From the NCBI RefSeq assembly GCF_030232585.1, contig NZ_JASPJX010000012.1:22406-86405 (forward strand): a DNA stretch of 64,000 bases, read 5' to 3'. Below the pieces are notes generated by a model, which was not told where the DNA came from, made no database searches, and was given only the letters and a program-made list of their open reading frames with translations. The position numbers were made by a program, and so were the translations under genes. This stretch comes from Corynebacterium sp. MSK008. GTDB taxonomy: Bacteria > Actinomycetota > Actinomycetes > Mycobacteriales > Mycobacteriaceae. The first letter of the stretch is position 1. Every line of letters starts with the position of its first letter. Below are positions 24,658 through 33,509 of this stretch, piece by piece.

Positions 24658-24700
24658 GGAGCGACTGAAAACAAACGGGTTGAAAAGGATGGTGAGTGCC

Positions 24701-25078
24701 ATGGCCGATCGAGTTCTTCGCGGAAGCCGCATGGGCGCAGTCAGCTACGAAACGGACCGCGACCACGATCTCGCGCCACGCCAGATGGCAAAGTACCGCA
24801 CCCCCAACGGTGAGGTGTTCGAGGTGCCGTTCGCTGACGACGCCGAAATCCCCGAGGAGTGGATGTGCAAGAACGGCCAGGTTGGCACCCTCATGGAGGG
24901 CGAAGGCGTGGAGTCCAAGCCCGCCAAGCCGCCGCGCACACACTGGGACATGCTGCGTGAGCGCCGCAGCATCGAGGAGCTCGACGTCCTGCTTGAGGAG
25001 CGTCTTGAGCAGCTGCGCAAGCGCCGCCGCACCGCCGCCCGCATTGCGAAGGAGCAGCAGCAGGCCAAAGAGAGCTAG
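24701..25078 (+). CDS. rbpA: RNA polymerase-binding protein RbpA
   Basis: A 125-residue RbpA, the actinobacterial activator that binds the beta' zipper and sigma-A domain 2 and stabilises the open promoter complex. The N-terminal tail MADRVLRGSRMGAVSYETD and basic linker, the core beta-barrel (about 30-75; YRTPNGEVFEVPF), and the C-terminal sigma-interacting helix (THWDMLRERRSIEELDVLLEERL) are all visible. It has an extra C-terminal basic helix after residue 110. I start at ATG 24701 (AAGGAT about 10 nt upstream); an ATG at 24689 would add four residues. A bidirectional terminator follows. Confidence 0.96.
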   Translation: MADRVLRGSRMGAVSYETDRDHDLAPRQMAKYRTPNGEVFEVPFADDAEIPEEWMCKNGQVGTLMEGEGVESKPAKPPRTHWDMLRERRSIEELDVLLEERLEQLRKRRRTAARIAKEQQQAKES

Positions 25079-25100
25079 CTTGCTTTACGACGGCTCACGC

Positions 25101-25143
25101 AAGTGCCCGCCTCCGCGAATCGAAATCGCGGGGGCGGGCACTT
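25101..25143. terminator. Bidirectional terminator between rbpA and ppm1
   Basis: AAGTGCCCGCC (25101-25111) pairs with GGCGGGCACTT (25133-25143), with inner TCCGCGA/TCGCGGG pairing. It is followed by CCCTATTTT on the plus strand and lies between convergent genes. Confidence 0.8.
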
Positions 25144-25158
25144 CCCTATTTTCGGCCG

Positions 25159-26154
25159 CTACTTCTTGCGCTTGCCGTCGAAGCCGAGCGCGTAGAGCGC
25201 CTGGCGGATGGTCTCTTCGCCCAGGTTGATGGCGTCGTTGACGCGGCGGGCGGCCTTGGACTGAACCTTTCCCAGGTTGGCGTTGTCGATTTCGTGCTTG
25301 GCCACCGCGCCGAACTCGCCGATGGCGTTAATGATCCGCTCGGGAGCGTCGGCGGCCGCGCGGCGGACGTCGGAAAGCTTCGAGTGCTCCACGGCGTAGA
25401 CGAACTGGCGGACTGTCTCGGAGGTCAGATCCTTAACAAAGGTTGCCTTGTCTGCGGCGCCCCACTTGGTCACCTCGGCCAGCGAGGCGGTGGCGAAGCT
25501 GGCGTCCAGCTTGGACTCGCCGAGCTTGCGGTCCTCGAAGGTGATCGGCACCTCGCGGATGTCGAAGCCCAGCTTGTCCACCTTGTGCGCGATCTCCACC
25601 TGGAAGATGTATCCCTTGGTGGACAGGGAATCCAGGTCCAACTCCTCCAGCACTTCGCGCTTAAAGGCGCGGTAGCCTGCGGTCATATCCGCCACGTCGG
25701 TGCCGAGGGCGAGGGAGACGTACTGGTTGCCCAGCTTGGACAGCAGGAAGCGGTTCTTCGGCCAGTTGACCACTTCCCCGCCCTCGATGTATCGCGAACC
25801 AATGGCGAGATCCGCGCCGTTATCCAGCGCGTCAAGCAGCCGGTGCAGCTCTTCCGGCGCGTGGGAGCCGTCGGCGTCCATCTGCACCAGCACCTGGTAG
25901 TCACGCTCCAAACCCCAGTTGAAGCCGGCGCGGTAGGCGGCCAGGAGGCCTTCCTTGCCTGTGCGGTGCAGCACGTTGACCTCGTCGTGGGCGGCGGCGA
26001 GGTCGTCGGCCTTCGCGCCAGTGCCGTCCGGCGAGTTGTCGTCAACGACGAGGATGTCAGCGGCATCCTTCGTAGCCAGAACGCGCTCGACGATAAGCGG
26101 GAGGTTCTCTACCTCGTTGTAGGTCGGAATAATCACCAGAGTCTGGTTGGCCAC
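25159..26154 (-). CDS. ppm1: Polyprenol monophosphomannose synthase with C-terminal extension
   Basis: A 331-residue GT2 glycosyltransferase transferring mannose from GDP-mannose to polyprenyl phosphate, the donor for lipomannan/lipoarabinomannan and protein O-mannosylation. The catalytic domain (about 1-245) has VVDDNSPDGTG, the metal-binding QMDADGSHAPEEL and FEDRKLGESKLD. About 85 more residues follow, basic and helical, with no membrane segment; I do not recognise them. The start GTG 26154 (MANQTLVII) comes 4 nt after the lnt stop with GAGGAG upstream. Mycobacteria fuse Lnt and Ppm in one protein; here, as in C. glutamicum, they are two adjacent genes. Confidence 0.92.
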   Translation of the reverse strand: MANQTLVIIPTYNEVENLPLIVERVLATKDAADILVVDDNSPDGTGAKADDLAAAHDEVNVLHRTGKEGLLAAYRAGFNWGLERDYQVLVQMDADGSHAPEELHRLLDALDNGADLAIGSRYIEGGEVVNWPKNRFLLSKLGNQYVSLALGTDVADMTAGYRAFKREVLEELDLDSLSTKGYIFQVEIAHKVDKLGFDIREVPITFEDRKLGESKLDASFATASLAEVTKWGAADKATFVKDLTSETVRQFVYAVEHSKLSDVRRAAADAPERIINAIGEFGAVAKHEIDNANLGKVQSKAARRVNDAINLGEETIRQALYALGFDGKRKK

Positions 26155-26158
26155 GGCG

Positions 26159-27736
26159 CTAATTCTCCTCAGTTTTACGCTGTTGTTCTCCGGTAGGAGC
26201 ATACCCGCGCCCACTTCGGCGCGCGGACACGGCTGCGGCAAGCATCAGCGCTGCACCGGCGGCGACGAGCAGCCACTCCAGAATCTGCCCGAACCGCACC
26301 GCGGGCGTGGTGCCGGTGCGCAGCGGAAGCGTCTCCATTAAGTGCGCAGGTTCGAAGATCTCCGTCTGCTGGGAGACGTGCCCGTCCGGGTGCACGATCG
26401 CGGAGACACCCGAGGTGGCAACGACAACCACTGCCCTGTCGTTTTCGATCGCGCGCATCCGGCTCATCGCCAGCTGCTGATACGTCATGTCCGTGAACCC
26501 GAAGGTGGCGTTGTTCGTCGGCGTGGACAGGATCTGGGCGCCGCCGCGCACCGCCATGCGGTACGCCTGGTCCTCCGCGACCTCGTAGCAGGTGGCCACG
26601 CCAACCGGGATGCCGCCCATGTGCACCACGCCGTTGTCGCTTCCGGGCTTGAAGTCGCCCGCCAAGTCCACCAGGTCGGAGAAGTTGCGGAAGAAATCGC
26701 GCATGGGCATGTACTCGCCGAACGGCTGCAGGAAGCGCTTGTCGTGGCGCTCCCCCGGCCCTGTTTCCGGATCGAAGACCACCATGGTGTTGCGCGCGCC
26801 GACCTCGTCGCGCGTGAGCGTGCCAACAAGCAAGGGCGTATCGACGCCGCGCACCGCCGCACCCACCAGCGCCTCGGCCTCCGCGTCGACGAACGGGTTG
26901 ACGTCGGAGGCGTTTTCCGGCCAGAACACCATGTCCAGTTCCTCGCCGGATTCCGCGGCCGCTTCCGCGAGCCGGAGCGTCTCGTTGACGTGGTTGCTCA
27001 GCACCGCCCGCCGCTGCTCGTTGAAGTCCAGGCCCATGCGAGGCACGTTGCCCTGCACGGCCCCAACGCGGGCCTGATCGACGGTGGAGCTGTCCTTGCC
27101 GACGCCGAGGTTGGCGATCAGCCCGGCGGCCAGCGGCAAGATGATGGCGGCGACGGCGGGGCGGCGCGACGTGGCGTCGAGAAGCGAGATGCACCCGACT
27201 GCGAGAAACACGGTGGCGACGGTGACCAGCGCGGGTCCACCCCAGGCCGACAGCGCGGCGAGCGGGCCGTTGATCTGCCCCCACGCCAGGCGCACCCACG
27301 CGAAGCCGCCGAAGGGCCACGAGGAGCGCACGAACTCGACCGCCAGGTAGACCAGCGGGAACGCGAACGCGCCGTAGCGTAAGCGGGCCACCAGCACACC
27401 GAACGCGCCGGTGGCCAGCGCGTAGAGCGCCATGGTGATTGCCAGCGCGACATACGGCATGGCGCCGACGAACTCGCCCACCCACGGCAGCAGGAACAGG
27501 TAGCAAAACAGGCCGTGGGTGAACCCGATCAGAGCGCCGAAACGTACGGACGGGCGCTCCTGCGCCTCCCCCGCCATCCCCAGTGCCGCAGTGGCGCGCC
27601 TAGGCCACGGCATGAGCGTGAACCACAGCAGTGCAATGCCGAGGACTGCGGCCCACCAGTGGCCGATCGGCTCGTACGAGAGGTAGACCAGCCAGCCGGA
27701 GAAGGCGGCGAGTCCGAAACGGAGAAACGCCGGCAT
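26159..27736 (-). CDS. lnt: Apolipoprotein N-acyltransferase
   Basis: A 525-residue membrane protein. About six to seven hydrophobic segments fill residues 1-215, followed by an extracytoplasmic nitrilase domain with the catalytic triad Glu (FWPENASDV, around 273), Lys (DKRFLQPFGEY, around 333) and Cys (GVATCYEVAED, around 383), then a last membrane helix near 495. It N-acylates the lipid-modified Cys of lipoproteins and, by interaction with Ppm1, supports polyprenol-phosphomannose synthesis in corynebacteria. The start abuts the stop of fxsA-lnt order: lnt ATG at 27736 directly precedes the fxsA stop at 27737 on the plus coordinates, i.e. fxsA is upstream with no gap. Confidence 0.93.
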   Translation of the reverse strand: MPAFLRFGLAAFSGWLVYLSYEPIGHWWAAVLGIALLWFTLMPWPRRATAALGMAGEAQERPSVRFGALIGFTHGLFCYLFLLPWVGEFVGAMPYVALAITMALYALATGAFGVLVARLRYGAFAFPLVYLAVEFVRSSWPFGGFAWVRLAWGQINGPLAALSAWGGPALVTVATVFLAVGCISLLDATSRRPAVAAIILPLAAGLIANLGVGKDSSTVDQARVGAVQGNVPRMGLDFNEQRRAVLSNHVNETLRLAEAAAESGEELDMVFWPENASDVNPFVDAEAEALVGAAVRGVDTPLLVGTLTRDEVGARNTMVVFDPETGPGERHDKRFLQPFGEYMPMRDFFRNFSDLVDLAGDFKPGSDNGVVHMGGIPVGVATCYEVAEDQAYRMAVRGGAQILSTPTNNATFGFTDMTYQQLAMSRMRAIENDRAVVVVATSGVSAIVHPDGHVSQQTEIFEPAHLMETLPLRTGTTPAVRFGQILEWLLVAAGAALMLAAAVSARRSGRGYAPTGEQQRKTEEN

Positions 27737-28276
27737 TTAGCGCGCCCCGCCGGTGCTGTCGCCTGGGTCTTGTGGGCGCTCGTGGCTGTCCATGCGGTAC
27801 CACTGCTCCAGCTCGTCGGCGTCGATGACCGGCTCCTGCGGCTTTTCGCCGCCCGGCTGGTTGAAAGAGCCGTAGCTGGTTTGGAACTGCCCCATCGGTG
27901 TGGCGTCGTAGACACGCACGCCGAGGTTCTCCACCGCGGCGCGCGCCCGCTTGGTCATGGTCTTGCGGATCAACGCGCGCGTCGGCCCGAACACCAGCGG
28001 CAGGCCGATCAGGGAGGTGACAAAGCCGGGGATGACGGAAAGCGTCCAGCCGCCGATGAGCAGCGCGGAATCGCCCGCGAGCTTGCCCACGCTGGAGCGG
28101 CCGTGCGCGGCCTGCAGCAGCGAGTTGCGCAGCGCCATGCTGGCTGCGGCGCCGCCGGCGATCATGAGCACGAAAATCGCCAGAAGCGCCCAGCCCACAC
28201 CGATGGCCTTCGCCACCAGGAAAAACGCGAGCGCTTCGACGAGGAAGTATGCGAGAAGAGGAATCGGCATGGCCAC
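27737..28276 (-). CDS. fxsA: FxsA-family membrane protein
   Basis: A 179-residue FxsA-like protein with three to four membrane helices in residues 1-115 (PIPLLAYFLVEALAFFLVAK; LLAIFVLMIAGGAAASMAL; LSVIPGFVTSLIGLPLVFGP) and a cytoplasmic tail of about 65 residues. E. coli FxsA relieves phage T7 exclusion by the F plasmid when overproduced; its normal role is unknown. The start is either GTG 28276 or ATG 28270. It is the first gene of fxsA-lnt-ppm1, all with gaps of 0-4 nt, so it belongs to the lipoprotein/mannosylation operon by position. Confidence 0.85.
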   Translation of the reverse strand: MAMPIPLLAYFLVEALAFFLVAKAIGVGWALLAIFVLMIAGGAAASMALRNSLLQAAHGRSSVGKLAGDSALLIGGWTLSVIPGFVTSLIGLPLVFGPTRALIRKTMTKRARAAVENLGVRVYDATPMGQFQTSYGSFNQPGGEKPQEPVIDADELEQWYRMDSHERPQDPGDSTGGAR

Positions 28277-28297
28277 GAGGGTACCTGGGCTCGGCCG

Positions 28298-29044
28298 CTA
28301 CCTCGGCATGTGCCTCCACACCGGCCGCGGCACGACGCGCATGATGGCTGCGAGGACGGCCAGGCGCCGCGGAATCCACACCGTGGCGCTCTTGCCCCGC
28401 GCCGCGGCGTCCACCACCGCGTCGGCGACAACGTCCGGGGTCACCGACATCACCGCCGGTTTCATCCCTTCCGTCATGGACCCGATGACGAAGCCCGGAC
28501 GCGCAAGGATGAGGTTGAGGCCTGTGCCGTGCAGCCGGTCCATCAGGCCCTGGCAGAACGCGTCCAGGCCCGCCTTGGTGGAGCCGTAGACGTAGTTGGC
28601 GCGGCGCGCCCGCCACCCCGCTATGGACGAAAAGGCATAGATCTCGCCGCGCGTCATTTCGTCGGCGAGCACCGTGAGCATGCTCACCTGCGCGAGGTAG
28701 TCCACTGTGGCGATGCGGGCGGCCTCGAGCTCGTCGCGCTCTGCGAGCTCCTGGTCACCGAGGATGCCAAAGGCCACGATTGCGGTGGTCACCTCGCCCG
28801 CCTCGCGCACGATGCGCCGGTGCGACTCCACGTCGGTGGCGTCGAAGTCGAGCGCGTGCACTGCGGCGGCACCCGCGGCGAGCAAACGCTTCTCGACGTC
28901 CTCCAGTCCCCTGCTCCCCCTGGCCGCCAACACGACCTCGCGGCCCTGACAGACGCGTTCGGCGATCTCGCCGCCGATGTCGCTGCGCGCCCCGAGCAGG
29001 AGCACAGTCCCCTGCCCTGTGGTGCTGTGTCTGGTGCTAGGCAT
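28298..29044 (-). CDS. Short-chain dehydrogenase resembling DprE2
   Basis: A 248-residue SDR. The cofactor site is TVLLLGARSDIGGEIAERV, the active-site Ser-Tyr-Lys are in SSIAGWRARRANYVYGSTKAG, and AIVAFGILGDQE and the RRANYVYGSTKAGLD stretch closely resemble DprE2, which reduces the keto intermediate in decaprenylphosphoryl-arabinose synthesis. No dprE1-like oxidase is adjacent, so it is more likely the stand-alone paralogue than the main DprE2. I start at ATG 29044, which overlaps the pepQ stop by 8 nt; an in-frame GTG at 29053 is the alternative. It is cotranscribed with pepQ. Confidence 0.8.
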   Translation of the reverse strand: MPSTRHSTTGQGTVLLLGARSDIGGEIAERVCQGREVVLAARGSRGLEDVEKRLLAAGAAAVHALDFDATDVESHRRIVREAGEVTTAIVAFGILGDQELAERDELEAARIATVDYLAQVSMLTVLADEMTRGEIYAFSSIAGWRARRANYVYGSTKAGLDAFCQGLMDRLHGTGLNLILARPGFVIGSMTEGMKPAVMSVTPDVVADAVVDAAARGKSATVWIPRRLAVLAAIMRVVPRPVWRHMPR

Positions 29045-30152
29045 CGTTAACACCTAGCGTGCGGCGGGAGCGGTTGAGCGGTTCTATACCGTCAGCAGTC
29101 ATGCGCACGATGTCCTCGATGCGCATGCCCCACTTGCCCGGCACGTAGATGCCGGGCTCGATGGAAAACGCCATGCCCTCGCGCAGCACCACGTCGGAGC
29201 CGGCGATGATGAACGGCTGCTCGTGGCCGGAAAGGCCGATGCCGTGGCCGAGGCGGTGGGTGAAGTACTCGCCGAAGCCGGCGTCTGCGATGACCTCGCG
29301 CGCAGCGGCGTCGAGCTCGCCGGCAGTGATGCCGGGTTTGGCGACAGCGCACGCGGCGTCGAACGCACGCTCAAGCACCGCGTAAGCCTCCAGGAAGTCC
29401 TCCGGTGCCTTGGCAGGCTCGCCCACCACGTGGGTGCGGGTGCAGTCGGACTGGTAGCCGGACGGCAGCGCGCCACCCAGGTCTACCACCACAGGATCTC
29501 CCTCCTCGAGGACACGGTCGGAGAAGTCGTGGTGCGGGTTGGAACCATTGGGCCCGGAGCCGACGATGACGAACTGCACGTTCGCGTGCTCCTCCAGGAT
29601 CAGCGCGTGCAGCTCGTCCGCGATCTCGCGTTCGGTACGGCCAGGTTGCAGCAGCTCAGCGGCGCGCTCGTGCACGCGGTCGATGGCGGCGCCGGCCTTC
29701 TCCAGCTCGGCGACCTCCTCGGCGTCTTTGACCATGAAAAGTTCCGCCACCGCGTCGGATGCGAGCTCGGTCTCCGGCAGCAGCGCCTGCAGCGCAAAGA
29801 CGTGGTCCGCGGTCAGCGACGACCCCAGTCCCACGGTGCCTTCGCCGAGTTTATCTGCGACTAGCTGGTACGGGTTTTCCCCGTCGCGCCAGCCGACCAC
29901 CTCGACGTCTGCTACGCCGTCCAGTCCCAGCGACTGGATGTCCGTCACCGGTGCCACCACGGTGGTGCCGCCAGGCGCGATCACCAGCGCGGTGAGCCGC
30001 TCGTGCGAGGAAGTCCAGGAACCGGTGAGGTAGGCGAACTCGGCGCCAGTGCCGATCACCAAACCACCCAGACCGCGCTGTTTAACCAACTCGACAGCTT
30101 CCTGGCGGCGTGCGGTGTACGTATCAGAGTCGAATGCAGTCATGTGCGCCAT
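29037..30152 (-). CDS. pepQ: Xaa-Pro peptidase (M24 family)
   Basis: A 371-residue M24 metallopeptidase with creatinase-like N-terminal domain (1-150) and pita-bread catalytic domain. The five metal ligands are all visible: Asp in VVDLGGALP and in SDCTRTHV, His in GHGIGLSGHEQPF, Glu in AFSIEPGIYV and Glu in MRIEDIVRM. It cleaves peptides with proline in the second position, in the cytoplasm. Two starts are possible, ATG 30152 or ATG 30143. The DprE2-like SDR overlaps its end. It is divergent from the small protease gene, with the two start regions only 23 bp apart. Confidence 0.9.
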   Translation of the reverse strand: MAHMTAFDSDTYTARRQEAVELVKQRGLGGLVIGTGAEFAYLTGSWTSSHERLTALVIAPGGTTVVAPVTDIQSLGLDGVADVEVVGWRDGENPYQLVADKLGEGTVGLGSSLTADHVFALQALLPETELASDAVAELFMVKDAEEVAELEKAGAAIDRVHERAAELLQPGRTEREIADELHALILEEHANVQFVIVGSGPNGSNPHHDFSDRVLEEGDPVVVDLGGALPSGYQSDCTRTHVVGEPAKAPEDFLEAYAVLERAFDAACAVAKPGITAGELDAAAREVIADAGFGEYFTHRLGHGIGLSGHEQPFIIAGSDVVLREGMAFSIEPGIYVPGKWGMRIEDIVRMTADGIEPLNRSRRTLGVNDA

Positions 30153-30175
30153 GGTAGATCGCTAGCATCGTGGGA

Positions 30176-30745
30176 GTGTTGCCTGCCCTGAACCGCTCCG
30201 TCGCCCGCCTTAGCGCTCCGGGCGGCGGCTACTGCTCGGGCGCGCTCATCGCCGCCGACATCGTGCTCACCTGCGCGCACTTCTTCCGTGAGCGCCCGTC
30301 TACGGGTGTGCGGGTGCGTATCGACGGCTCCGTGTTCCCCGTCGACAGCCTCCACATCGTGCCCGGCACAGATGTCGCGCTGGTTCGTCTGCCCGAGAGG
30401 ATCGATGCCACTCCCCTCGTGCTCGGGCCGTCGCCGCGCCTGTTCGCCCGTACGCTCACCCTCGGGTTCGGCGGGCAAGCCCGCAGTCTCCAGGCACGGC
30501 CGGGTGTGTACCTGGGTACGCTTCCGGTGTCCTGGTCCAGAAAGCGCGTGACCCAGGTGAGGCCCGCTGGCTTGGTGTACGCCAACCCGCCTGCGGTGAA
30601 GGGCGATTCCGGCGGCCCTGTGCTGGTCGGCGGCAAGGTTATCGGGGTCCAATCGCTCATCCTGGATCCGAAAGGCACGAACCTGCGCATCGCCACCGTC
30701 TCGCTGTGGCCGCGGGGCCTGGCGCAGCCTCTGCGGGTGCTTTAG
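30176..30745 (+). CDS. Trypsin-like serine protease without visible signal peptide
   Basis: A 189-residue S1-type protease. The catalytic triad is intact: His in LTCAHFF, Asp in GTDVALVRLP, Ser in KGDSGGPVLVGG. The protein begins almost at the first strand of the fold (RSVARLSAPGGGYCSGALI); there is no signal peptide, pro-segment or membrane anchor, and a TAG at 30155 closes the frame upstream. TAGCAT ends 7 nt before GTG 30176, so I use that start rather than GTG 30170. It is therefore predicted to be cytoplasmic, or exported by an unconventional route. Its stop overlaps that of helY (convergent, 4 nt). Confidence 0.8.
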   Translation: MLPALNRSVARLSAPGGGYCSGALIAADIVLTCAHFFRERPSTGVRVRIDGSVFPVDSLHIVPGTDVALVRLPERIDATPLVLGPSPRLFARTLTLGFGGQARSLQARPGVYLGTLPVSWSRKRVTQVRPAGLVYANPPAVKGDSGGPVLVGGKVIGVQSLILDPKGTNLRIATVSLWPRGLAQPLRVL

Positions 30746-33504
30746 TTGCCGATGGCCACCACGCCGCGGCGGATCGCGTCCACGGCTCGGTTGGCGTTGT
30801 CCCGGATCTGGTCTGAGTAGCCGGTCTTCTTGATCTGCTCCAACAGGTCTATCACCTGGCGGCACCAGCGCACGAAGTCGCCGGGGGTGAGCTCCGCGCC
30901 CGACTCCGCAGCGGCGGCCAGCGCGTATCCCAGCGGTGCTCCGGCGGTCCACTGGTGGATGGACAGGCAGAACCCGGGATCCGGCAGGCGGGTTGCGGGC
31001 AGGTTGTGACGCTGCTCGTCGGCAACCAGCTCGCCGTAGATGCGCATCGTCTCGTTCATCGCGTCGGCCATGGCGTCGGTGGCGGCTTCGGGGCTGCCGC
31101 CTGTGGCGCGGCGGTTCTCAAACACCACCATGGAGGCCACACCGGCCAGCTCGGCCGGATCCAGCTCGTCCCAGATCCCGCGCTTGAGGCACTGCGCCAC
31201 CAACAGGTCGGAGACGTTGTGGATACGCGACAGACGCTCGCCTTCGTCGGTGACCTGCGGTTCGCCGTCGATAAGCTCAACGTAATCCATCTCCGTGAGC
31301 AACCCGATGATGCGCTCGAACGTGCGGCCCAGCGAATCGGTGGAGGTATCCACGCGGCGCTCCAGCTTGGCAAGCGTGCGCTCCTCGCGCACGATTTCCT
31401 CGGCGGTGCGCGCCAGAATCTCCCTATCCGCCGCGGGCCAGTCGTGCACCGGATGGTTACGAATGGCCTCACGCAGCGCGGTGACCTTCTTGTTCGGCCG
31501 CACCCGGGACTGCTCGCGCAGGCGTTTCGGTGCGTTGAAGTGGCCCCGGTGCAGAAGTGACGCAACTTTGCGGGCGTGGCGGCGCGGCTGGTCCTGCATG
31601 TGGCGCGGCACCTTGATGCGCCCCACTACCAACGGCGGGTTCTTAAACGCGGCGGCGTCGATGCGCCCCGACCAGCCGCGCTCCGTGGTCACCCAGGGGC
31701 GCGGGTCGTGCGGCTTGCCCGCGGGCTGCACCACGGCGGCAAGCTCCGGCTTGCGCTTGCTGGGCAGTGCGATGACCTGCCCCACCTGCAGCGCGCCGAG
31801 GATCTTGATGGTCTCTGCGTGGCGGCTGTCCAGGTGGTCGCGCCGTGCCTGTTTTTCCTCCTCAGACAGGTCCCGGCGCAGCTGCGAGTACTCGACCAGC
31901 TCGGCGGCTGCGTCGTCGCTAGGCGGAGCGAACGCGGAGATGTCGCGCTCGAGCTTGGTGCGCAGCGAGCGCACTTTCTGCTGGAGGCGCTCAATGTCGC
32001 GCACCTCGCCAACAACGGAGCGGTCCGTTTGGAACTGGGCGAAGGACTGCTCGATCAGACGGATGGAGTCGTCGAAGCCGTTCATGGCCAGCATGTTGAT
32101 GGCCATGTTGTAGCCGGGCTGGAACTGGGAGATCAGCGGGTACGTGCGCGTCGACGCTAACCCCGCCACCTGGTGCGGATCCATCGCAGGAGCCCATTGC
32201 ACAACGGCGTTGCCAATGTGGTCAATCCCGCGGCGGCCGGCGCGCCCGGTGAGCTGGGTGTACTGGCCCGGGGTGAGGTCCACATGGGCCTCACCGTTGA
32301 ACTTGACCATCTTCTCCAGCACCACGGTGCGAGCCGGCATGTTAATGCCGAGCGCCAGCGTCTCGGTGGCGAAGACGACCTTGACCAAGCCGCGGACGAA
32401 CAACTGCTCCACGATGTGCTTGAACGCGGGCAGAAGGCCTGCGTGGTGGGCGGCGAACCCGCGCATCCAGGCGGTGCGCACCTGGCGGAAGTTCAGCACC
32501 TCCAGGTCCTCCTCGGGGATGCCGTCCACACCTTCGTCGATGATCTGCTCGATCTCGGCGCGCTCCTCGGCCGTGGTCAGTTCCTTGCGGGAGCGCAGGC
32601 ACTGGAACAGCGCGCCGTCGCAGCCCGCGCGGGAGAAGATGAACACGATCGCAGGCAGCATGTCCTGGCCCTGGAGTGCGGAGACAACCTCGGGTCGGCC
32701 GACGGGGCGCACCTTGTCCTGGCCGCGCGAGCGTCCGCTACGCGAGCGGGAACGAAACCCCCTCCCCTCCTCGAAGTCGCGTCGGCCCTCGTCGGAGGAG
32801 CCCGCCTCGATGCGTTCGATGGCGTGCTCGAGGCTGCGGTTGACCCGCCCGCCGGTGCCCGGTTCGAACAGCGGGAACATCTTGCGGCCGACCATCATGT
32901 ACTGGCTCAGCGGCACCGGGCGGTGTTCCGAGACGATGACCTCGGTGTCACCGCGCACCGCGTCGAGCCACTCGCCGAACTCCTCGGAGTTGGACACGGT
33001 GGCGGACAGGCCGATCAGGCTCACGGAATCGTCGAGGTTGAGGATGATCTCCTCCCACACCGCACCGCGGTCGCGGTCCGCCAGGTAGTGGATCTCGTCC
33101 ATTACCACGTGCGTGAGCCGGTCCAGCTGGGGCGACTCCGCGTACAGCATGTTGCGTAAGACCTCGGTGGTCATTACCACGATCTCGGCGGAGCCGTTGA
33201 TGCTGGTGTCGCCGGTAAGCAGACCTACCGCATCTTCGCCGTGCTCGGCGACTAAGTCGTGGTACTTCTGGTTGCTCAGCGCCTTAATCGGCGTGGTGTA
33301 GAAGCACTTCGTGCCGCGGTGCAGGGCGAGCGCGACAGCGAACTCGCCGACGATAGTTTTGCCCGAACCGGTGGGCGCGCACACCAGCACGCCGCGGTCC
33401 TGCTCCACCGCCTGGCAGGCCTGGAGCTGGAAGTCGTCGAGGGCAAACGGCTTCGCCTCGGCGAACTCCCGCAGAAACGAAGTACCAGGATCGGGGGAAA
33501 GCAT
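30742..33504 (-). CDS. helY: Ski2/Mtr4-like DEAD/DEAH-box helicase HelY
   Basis: A 920-residue superfamily-2 helicase of the Ski2-like group conserved in actinobacteria. Visible motifs: I APTGSGKT (about 43-50), II DEIH in MDEIHYLADRDRG (about 136), III SATVSN, and in domain 2 TETLALGINMPA and GRAGRRGID. The C-terminal part is the helical DSHCT-like domain. A low-complexity Arg/Ser-rich stretch interrupts the region around 245-270. It probably remodels RNA. TACTGT ends 7 nt before ATG 33504. It follows tatC, as usual in corynebacteria and mycobacteria. Confidence 0.92.
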   Translation of the reverse strand: MLSPDPGTSFLREFAEAKPFALDDFQLQACQAVEQDRGVLVCAPTGSGKTIVGEFAVALALHRGTKCFYTTPIKALSNQKYHDLVAEHGEDAVGLLTGDTSINGSAEIVVMTTEVLRNMLYAESPQLDRLTHVVMDEIHYLADRDRGAVWEEIILNLDDSVSLIGLSATVSNSEEFGEWLDAVRGDTEVIVSEHRPVPLSQYMMVGRKMFPLFEPGTGGRVNRSLEHAIERIEAGSSDEGRRDFEEGRGFRSRSRSGRSRGQDKVRPVGRPEVVSALQGQDMLPAIVFIFSRAGCDGALFQCLRSRKELTTAEERAEIEQIIDEGVDGIPEEDLEVLNFRQVRTAWMRGFAAHHAGLLPAFKHIVEQLFVRGLVKVVFATETLALGINMPARTVVLEKMVKFNGEAHVDLTPGQYTQLTGRAGRRGIDHIGNAVVQWAPAMDPHQVAGLASTRTYPLISQFQPGYNMAINMLAMNGFDDSIRLIEQSFAQFQTDRSVVGEVRDIERLQQKVRSLRTKLERDISAFAPPSDDAAAELVEYSQLRRDLSEEEKQARRDHLDSRHAETIKILGALQVGQVIALPSKRKPELAAVVQPAGKPHDPRPWVTTERGWSGRIDAAAFKNPPLVVGRIKVPRHMQDQPRRHARKVASLLHRGHFNAPKRLREQSRVRPNKKVTALREAIRNHPVHDWPAADREILARTAEEIVREERTLAKLERRVDTSTDSLGRTFERIIGLLTEMDYVELIDGEPQVTDEGERLSRIHNVSDLLVAQCLKRGIWDELDPAELAGVASMVVFENRRATGGSPEAATDAMADAMNETMRIYGELVADEQRHNLPATRLPDPGFCLSIHQWTAGAPLGYALAAAAESGAELTPGDFVRWCRQVIDLLEQIKKTGYSDQIRDNANRAVDAIRRGVVAIGN

Positions 33505-33509
33505 GCCCC

